A program made the position numbers and the translations under genes. The notes under the pieces are model-generated. The model searched no databases. It was not told the DNA's origin and saw only the letters and a program-made list of their open reading frames with translations. A stretch of 11,750 bases of DNA from Treponema sp. GTDB taxonomy: Bacteria; Spirochaetota; Spirochaetia; Treponematales; Treponemataceae. Below are positions 7,339-11,750 of this stretch, piece after piece (within the stretch, counting starts at the first letter, position 1; each line of letters starts with the position of its first letter). Location of the stretch: contig JAFPCT010000131.1 of the NCBI GenBank assembly GCA_017390125.1, positions 1-11,750 of the forward strand. The letters are read 5' to 3'.

Positions 7339-8591
7339 ATTTCTGTACCACTAACGGCGGTGTAATTCCGGCAAATGTTCTTGTAATTGCACGAAGCATT
7401 TACATGCAGCGTTTGAACCAGCTTCAGCGCAACTACAATGAGACTCAGTTCATTGACATTAAAGTGAACGTTGAAGAAAAGTATCCGGCTGTAAGCACCA
7501 AGGAAATTGAAAAGAAGGTAAGGCAGATTGCCGCTCAGGTTGCGGCATCGGAAAAAGCCGCTGATAAAAAGCAGCAGAAAGATTTCCTGGACAGCATCAA
7601 GGATTCCACAAGCTCAACCAATGATGCAATCGCTGAACTTGGCAACAAGATGGTTGATCAGGGTGAGCAGACAAAAGAGATGATGCGCCAGAGCCTTGAG
7701 CAGCAGAAACAGACTACAGAGCTTATCCGCGAGGATTCAAAGAAAACACAGAAGAGCATTACAATGATTTTCATTATCGTTGTGATAATCGTAGTTGTAA
7801 TTCTTCTTGTTGTAGGACTTATTCTCCTTATCATGCACTTCAGCGTAAAGCAGTCACAGATTCAGCAGGCTCAGTACGCAGAGGCATTCAAGCTCCTTGC
7901 AAAGAACCAGAGCCAGACAAACCAGCTTATGATTGGCGGAATTGCAGGACTTTACAGCTCGGATGGCCTTAAACTTGCCGGAAGCTCAACCTGGACACAG
8001 GATGCATTGCCGGAACCGGAAGATTCAGAAGAAGAAAAGGAATCTTTGCGTGAGCTTGCAGTTAAATGCGAGGAGCTTGGTACAAGAATCGATCAGGCTA
8101 CCGGCCGCAAGAACAATTCAAAGAACGTTTCGGAACTTGTATATAAACTTGCCGTTCGTCTTGGGGTTCCGCAGCATGACGCAATGGTATATTTCTGTGC
8201 TTCAATGGTTTACGATGCAGGATTCCTTTCTGTTGATCAGAACCTTCTGCAGGCTGAGACACTTACAGAAGCGCAGAGAAAGCAGCTTGCCCATCACATT
8301 AATCTGGCAGAGAACCACCTTCAGTTTGTTCCTAAAAAATACTGGGATGTATTTATTGGAGCAGCTTCATATCACCATGAGAATGAGGACGGTTCCGGTT
8401 ATTGCGGCAAAAAGGGTGATGGCATTCCGAAGATTGCAAAAATCATCCGTGTGGCAGACAGCTACAATGCCCTTTCAAGCAAGCGGTCGTTCCGCGGCGG
8501 TATGGACAAGGATTCTGCCGTAGAGATTCTGGAAAAAGAATCGTACTTGTATGACAAAGAAGTTTTACAGGCACTTAAAGATATAATCTGA
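7275..8591 (+). CDS. Membrane protein with degenerate HD-GYP-like domain (main part of frameshifted gene)
   Basis: The first possible initiator in this frame is TTG 7335, used for numbering (418 residues), but plausible coding begins at about 7275. Order: an N-terminal region; a Gln/Lys/Glu-rich probable coiled coil (about 50-140); one very hydrophobic transmembrane helix (about 144-168, IFIIVVIIVVVILLVVG); a short linker with an acidic patch; and an HD-GYP-like domain (about 240-418). With the signal peptide restored, the coiled coil would be periplasmic and the HD domain cytoplasmic. HD-GYP proteins hydrolyse cyclic di-GMP. Conserved positions seen are H321, H347-H348-E349, DGSGY at 352-356 and the Asp of VAD (375). 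The signature HD is instead Y293-D294, the usual following G-K reads G-F, and GYP reads GYC. Activity is therefore doubtful, and a binding or structural role is possible (inference). A strong terminator follows the stop. Confidence 0.8.
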   Translation, partial: GNAEFDDGNIEGAYKNINATLNFCTTNGGVIPANVLVIARSIYMQRLNQLQRNYNETQFIDIKVNVEEKYPAVSTKEIEKKVRQIAAQVAASEKAADKKQQKDFLDSIKDSTSSTNDAIAELGNKMVDQGEQTKEMMRQSLEQQKQTTELIREDSKKTQKSITMIFIIVVIIVVVILLVVGLILLIMHFSVKQSQIQQAQYAEAFKLLAKNQSQTNQLMIGGIAGLYSSDGLKLAGSSTWTQDALPEPEDSEEEKESLRELAVKCEELGTRIDQATGRKNNSKNVSELVYKLAVRLGVPQHDAMVYFCASMVYDAGFLSVDQNLLQAETLTEAQRKQLAHHINLAENHLQFVPKKYWDVFIGAASYHHENEDGSGYCGKKGDGIPKIAKIIRVADSYNALSSKRSFRGGMDKDSAVEILEKESYLYDKEVLQALKDII

Positions 8592-8597
8592 TTCAAG

Positions 8598-8629
8598 GGG
8601 GCTGCAAAAAATGCAGCCCCGTTTTTTTT
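8598..8629 (+). terminator. Intrinsic (Rho-independent) terminator
   Basis: A perfect 9-bp stem, GGGGCTGCA (8598-8606) with TGCAGCCCC (8612-8620), encloses an A5 loop and is followed by G and a run of eight T (8622-8629). It begins 6 bases after the stop of the HD-GYP-like gene and should end the three-gene transcript. The T run is only on the + side, so it is not bidirectional. Confidence 0.93.
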
Positions 8630-8664
8630 CTTAACTGAACTTTTTTTCTGCCGATAAACGAAGT

Positions 8665-11064
8665 ATGAAAAAGATTGTTTTTTGTTTATTTTGTGCATTA
8701 CTTGCTTCAAATATTTATGCTAAAAAAGTTAAACCTCTGTACCAGCTGCCGGGCAAACTTACCGCTCAGGAAGAACTGGAAGTTGCGGGGGAAACAAAAA
8801 CTTTTCTGGTCGCTTCATCAAAGGGGATTTTTAAAATCACTTCTGTAAATTCATCTGTTCCTCTCTGGGTTCAGGGTTCTGTAGAGCAGATTCTGCGGGC
8901 TGAATCTCTTGGGGAGGACGGAAATATAATTGAAAACTGGTATTTCAGGACAAGCCAGGGAATTCTTTTTTCATCTGATCTGGAAAATTTTGAGCTGAGA
9001 AATGAGGGACTTCCTGTTCTTACGTTGAAGCGTTACGACGGAACTAATACAACTTTTGAAAAACAGGTTGCCGAATTAAAAGACATAAGCGTGAACCCGT
9101 TGAATCCGCTTCAGCTGGTAACGGCAACAAAAGATGCTGTATACATTACCCGTGACGGCGGAAAAAACTGGAAATCTCTTGGTTCTATGAGCGGTGCAAC
9201 TCCTGGAGTTAAAGCCTGTGCAATTGGAAGCATGCCTGTCTCATATAATGACGGAACGAAGGGAACTGAGCTTGTTGTTTTCATGAGTCATCCGATTTTT
9301 GGTTTGAGCTACATAAAGCCGGATGCCGCAAAACCGGCATGGTACGACGTTACAAAGGGTTTTGAAATGATGCCGTCAATGACCAGTCCGGACGAGATTG
9401 CGGATATTTATCCTGTAATTTCAAAGGATGAGGAAGGCAACAGCTTTGTAGAAATGTACATGACCAACACATTCTTACCACGGGTGTACCGTTTTGACTG
9501 GGCTAACCGTTCGGCCGTTCAGGTGTATAAAGGCAAGGAGCCTGCGGAAACCATGGACGGACTTTTTGCCGCTCAGGGAAAACTGTATTTTTCTGTAAAC
9601 GAAGGTGTAGGTGCCATGGACCTGCAGACCAATGAGCTCTGTGAACGTCCGGCCGCACTTGGAGAATGGCAGAAAAGTTTTGCCAGCGTTCCGGGAAATA
9701 TTGCAGCCGCATGGATTCCATATTCAAAGACAGGAATTAAAAAAGGTCTCTGCTTGAATGAGCTGTGGCTTTTGTATCCGGGAACAGTAAATTCTGAATA
9801 CGGTGAGACTGCGAAAGGCAGAAAGTCAATTTATGTTTCTGCATATCAGTGCCGCCAGCAGGCAGGTATTGATAAATTCAAGAAACTCATCCTTGAAAAC
9901 AACCTGAACAGTCTTGTAATCGACATGAAGGATGACTACGGTCTTTTGCGCTACAATGCAAAGGATCCTCTTGTCGTACAGAAAGGAAAGATCACACAGT
10001 ATGCCGTTGATTTGGACCATTTCGTTTCTGAGTTCAAGAAAGAAAACATATACCTTATCGCCCGGATTGTTGTATTCAAGGACAGAAACCTTGCAAAATA
10101 CGACAATTCAAAATATTCAGTCTGGAACTACGGAACAAAATCTCCGTGGATGGGAATAAAGGAATACGAAGACATTGTGGATGAGGAAACCGGTGAAGTT
10201 ACCGGAAAGAATACAATTTTCTATGACGAAAACTGGGTGGATCCATACTGCCCGGAAGTTTGGGAATACAATGTTTCAATTGCGAAAGAATTGATTGAGC
10301 GCGGATTTGATGAGATTCAGTTTGACTACATCCGTTTCCCTACAGACGGCTACAACCTGCGTCAGGCGGCTTACCGCTGGAGGAGCGAAGGAATGGACAA
10401 GGAATCTGCTCTGGTTTCATTCCTGAGTTATGCCCGGGAAAACATAAAGGCTCCTATCGGAATTGATATTTACGGTGCAAACGGCTGGTACAGAAGCGGT
10501 ACGAGAACAGGACAGGATGTGGAGATGATGGCTCACTATGTTGACGTTATCGGTCCGATGTTCTATCCGAGCCATTTTGAAAACGGCTTTATGAATTATC
10601 CGCCGGCTGCTGACCGCACATACCGCATTTATTACTACGGAACTTACAGGAATACTGTTATGGCAAGAAACCGTGTTATAGTTCGTCCGTGGGTACAGAC
10701 CTTCTATCTGAACGTAAGCTATGACCGCCAGTATTACAACAAGGATTATGTTATAAAAGAAATTTTCGGTGTCCGGGATTCTGTAAATAATGGCTATATG
10801 CATTGGAATAATGCCGGAAATTACGATATGCTTTGTCCAGATGTAAAACAGGATGATCCTTTCATCGGTACCTGTATGGAAGCTGACGCTGCATTTAAAA
10901 AGCCTGCGTTCGGAACTTCCATTGCACCGGAGTACCGGGATGAAGGAATTTCCTGGATGAATAATGTTTATCGGCATGGAGAGGAAGGTCCAGATAACGG
11001 ATATGATTCCGCAGACATCGTGTACACTCCGCTTTTACAGATTAATTTAATGAACAGGAACTAA
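8665..11064 (+). CDS. Secreted putative glycoside hydrolase (DUF4015/GHL type) with beta-propeller-like N-terminus
   Basis: Exported protein of 799 residues, probably acting on an envelope or extracellular polysaccharide; the substrate is unknown. It has a short signal peptide (MKKIVFCLFCALLASNIYA, about 19 residues), with no convincing lipobox. Residues about 25-380 look like a beta-propeller and include an Asp-box-type motif, TRDGGKNW at 162-169. From about 388 (SIYVSAYQC) to about 780 the sequence fits the putative glycosyl hydrolase family DUF4015: DMKDDYG at 420-426, DEIQFDYIRFP at 549-559, IDIYGANGW near 600 and GPMFYP near 630. These are the usual TIM-barrel strand ends, and Asp and Glu residues in the second motif are candidate catalytic residues (by family resemblance). 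The ATG is 36 bases after the terminator T run, with only a weak purine-rich stretch upstream. It is followed 2 bases later by mnmE, so the two are probably co-transcribed. Confidence 0.85.
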   Translation: MKKIVFCLFCALLASNIYAKKVKPLYQLPGKLTAQEELEVAGETKTFLVASSKGIFKITSVNSSVPLWVQGSVEQILRAESLGEDGNIIENWYFRTSQGILFSSDLENFELRNEGLPVLTLKRYDGTNTTFEKQVAELKDISVNPLNPLQLVTATKDAVYITRDGGKNWKSLGSMSGATPGVKACAIGSMPVSYNDGTKGTELVVFMSHPIFGLSYIKPDAAKPAWYDVTKGFEMMPSMTSPDEIADIYPVISKDEEGNSFVEMYMTNTFLPRVYRFDWANRSAVQVYKGKEPAETMDGLFAAQGKLYFSVNEGVGAMDLQTNELCERPAALGEWQKSFASVPGNIAAAWIPYSKTGIKKGLCLNELWLLYPGTVNSEYGETAKGRKSIYVSAYQCRQQAGIDKFKKLILENNLNSLVIDMKDDYGLLRYNAKDPLVVQKGKITQYAVDLDHFVSEFKKENIYLIARIVVFKDRNLAKYDNSKYSVWNYGTKSPWMGIKEYEDIVDEETGEVTGKNTIFYDENWVDPYCPEVWEYNVSIAKELIERGFDEIQFDYIRFPTDGYNLRQAAYRWRSEGMDKESALVSFLSYARENIKAPIGIDIYGANGWYRSGTRTGQDVEMMAHYVDVIGPMFYPSHFENGFMNYPPAADRTYRIYYYGTYRNTVMARNRVIVRPWVQTFYLNVSYDRQYYNKDYVIKEIFGVRDSVNNGYMHWNNAGNYDMLCPDVKQDDPFIGTCMEADAAFKKPAFGTSIAPEYRDEGISWMNNVYRHGEEGPDNGYDSADIVYTPLLQINLMNRN
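11056..11060 (+). promoter_or_regulatory. Ribosome binding site of mnmE
   Basis: AGGAA ends 6 bases before the mnmE ATG (11067-11069) and lies in the last codons of the upstream gene. It supports this start and coupling to the upstream gene. Confidence 0.6.
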
Positions 11065-11066
11065 GT

Positions 11067-11750
11067 ATGCCTAATCCAAAATATGCGCCGGAAGAGCCTA
11101 TTGCTTCCGTTGCAACAGCATTGTCTCCTGCCGCACTTGGAATTGTGCGCTGTTCAGGAAAAAATTGCATTGAACTTGTTTCAAAAGTTTTTTCGCGGCC
11201 AAAAGCATTGTGTCAGGCGGCGGCAAATACGCTTGTTTACGGTTGGATAGTTGACGGCGACATAAAGGTTGATGAGGTAATGCTGGCCGTATACCGGGCG
11301 CCGAAAAGTTTTACCGGCGAGGACATGGTTGAAATCACCTGCCACGGCGGTCCTGGAGTTGTGCTTGCAATTCAGAATCTTCTTTTGAAAAATGGTTTTC
11401 GTCAGGCAGAGCGGGGTGAATATACTTTCCGCGCGTTCATAAATGGAAAGGCTGATTTGACAAAGGCTGAGGCTGTTCAGGAAATCATTGAAAGCCATAC
11501 AGGTGAAGGCCGGAGCCGAGCCGCAGGACGTCTTGCAGGAAATCTTTTTGCAGAAATCGACAGCATAAAAAAACTGATAACAGATACATTGGGCTCAATT
11601 GAAGTGGAAATTGAATATCCGGAAGAAACTATCGTTCCGGGTGAGGATATTCATACCCTGCATCTGTTAGGCGTAGAAAAGGCTCAGGATGAGTTAAAAG
11701 GCAATAACGACACCAGATACAAGTTCTATTGCGTAGGATATTCTGTTGTA
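11067..11750 (+). CDS. mnmE: tRNA uridine-5-carboxymethylaminomethyl modification GTPase MnmE (3' end outside window)
   Basis: MnmE (also TrmE, ThdF) works with MnmG to place the (carboxymethyl)aminomethyl group on wobble U34 of certain tRNAs, using a folate one-carbon donor and GTP hydrolysis. The 228 codons present cover the N-terminal folate-binding domain and the first part of the helical domain. Family motifs: the N-terminal PIASVATALSPAALGIVRCSG region (IVRCSG stands for the usual IxRxSG); TGEDMVEITCHGG at residues 83-95; and GEYTFRAFINGKADLTKAEAV at about 117-137. EIEYPEE follows near residue 195. The last residues (VGYSVV) fall where the family reads x-x-G-x-x-VV just before the GTPase P-loop, so the G domain should begin right after the window. 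The start ATG is 2 bases after the upstream stop. Confidence 0.93.
   Translation, partial: MPNPKYAPEEPIASVATALSPAALGIVRCSGKNCIELVSKVFSRPKALCQAAANTLVYGWIVDGDIKVDEVMLAVYRAPKSFTGEDMVEITCHGGPGVVLAIQNLLLKNGFRQAERGEYTFRAFINGKADLTKAEAVQEIIESHTGEGRSRAAGRLAGNLFAEIDSIKKLITDTLGSIEVEIEYPEETIVPGEDIHTLHLLGVEKAQDELKGNNDTRYKFYCVGYSVV

Noticed and set aside
7933..8523. A 196-codon + strand open frame inside the HD-GYP-like gene.
   Set aside because: It overlaps a clearly conserved domain in another frame, and its translation is low-complexity and Arg/Leu-rich with no recognisable motif.
8631..8658. Promoter-like pair TTAACT and GATAAA, 16 bases apart, in front of the hydrolase gene.
   Set aside because: Each box matches only 4 of 6 consensus bases, and the start point would fall almost on the ATG. 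A promoter is expected in this gap, but these boxes are not good enough to annotate.
8665..8730. Possible lipoprotein signal in the hydrolase N-terminus (two Cys within the hydrophobic core).
   Set aside because: Neither Cys is preceded by a convincing lipobox or sits at the end of the hydrophobic core; an ordinary signal peptidase I site after IYA fits better.
10417..10977. A 186-codon minus-strand open frame opposite the hydrolase gene.
   Set aside because: It lies entirely opposite the conserved DUF4015 motifs, its translation looks like a mirror frame, and no ribosome binding site or context supports it.
11699..11750. Possible second chimeric junction at the right edge, because the mnmE translation becomes less familiar after about residue 211.
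   Set aside because: The final residues VGYSVV fall at the expected distance from the start and match the pattern G-x-x-VV just before the MnmE P-loop, so normal divergence explains it.

Overview
The window reads like a chromosomal stretch from a spirochaete, most likely Treponema or a close relative. This is inferred from gene style: long exported Ig-repeat and outer-membrane-barrel proteins, a DUF4015-type glycosidase and an mnmE gene, at moderate G+C. No rRNA or other marker gene is present to settle the taxonomy. All real genes lie on the + strand. There is no tRNA, rRNA, CRISPR array, insertion sequence or gene-free stretch longer than about 130 bases.

Layout: bases 1 to about 121 do not continue the first gene in any + frame and look like a junction with unrelated DNA. 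A very large surface protein (about 122-5980), truncated at its N-terminus, carries tandem Ig-like modules and ends in a small C-terminal outer-membrane-type beta-barrel. Ten bases later comes a secreted coiled-coil plus beta-barrel protein (5991-7169). A third gene overlaps it by 14 bases (7156-8591). It encodes a signal-peptide, transmembrane protein with a cytoplasmic HD-GYP-like domain that has lost key catalytic residues, and it is split by an apparent single-base frameshift near 7275. A strong intrinsic terminator (8598-8629) closes this three-gene unit. A second unit follows: a secreted two-domain protein (beta-propeller-like N-terminus plus DUF4015 glycoside-hydrolase-like domain, 8665-11064) and, two bases later, the 5' part of mnmE (from 11067, running off the window).

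Inferred logic: the first three genes could form a trans-envelope set. It would comprise an outer-membrane-anchored Ig adhesin or scaffold, a periplasm-reaching barrel partner, and an inner-membrane protein with a degenerate c-di-GMP-type domain in the cytoplasm. That resembles in principle, but not in sequence, systems in which a catalytically dead c-di-GMP receptor controls a surface adhesin. This is a hypothesis from gene order and domain content only. The glycosidase-like protein probably acts on envelope or extracellular glycans. mnmE is a housekeeping tRNA-modification gene that appears to share its transcript.
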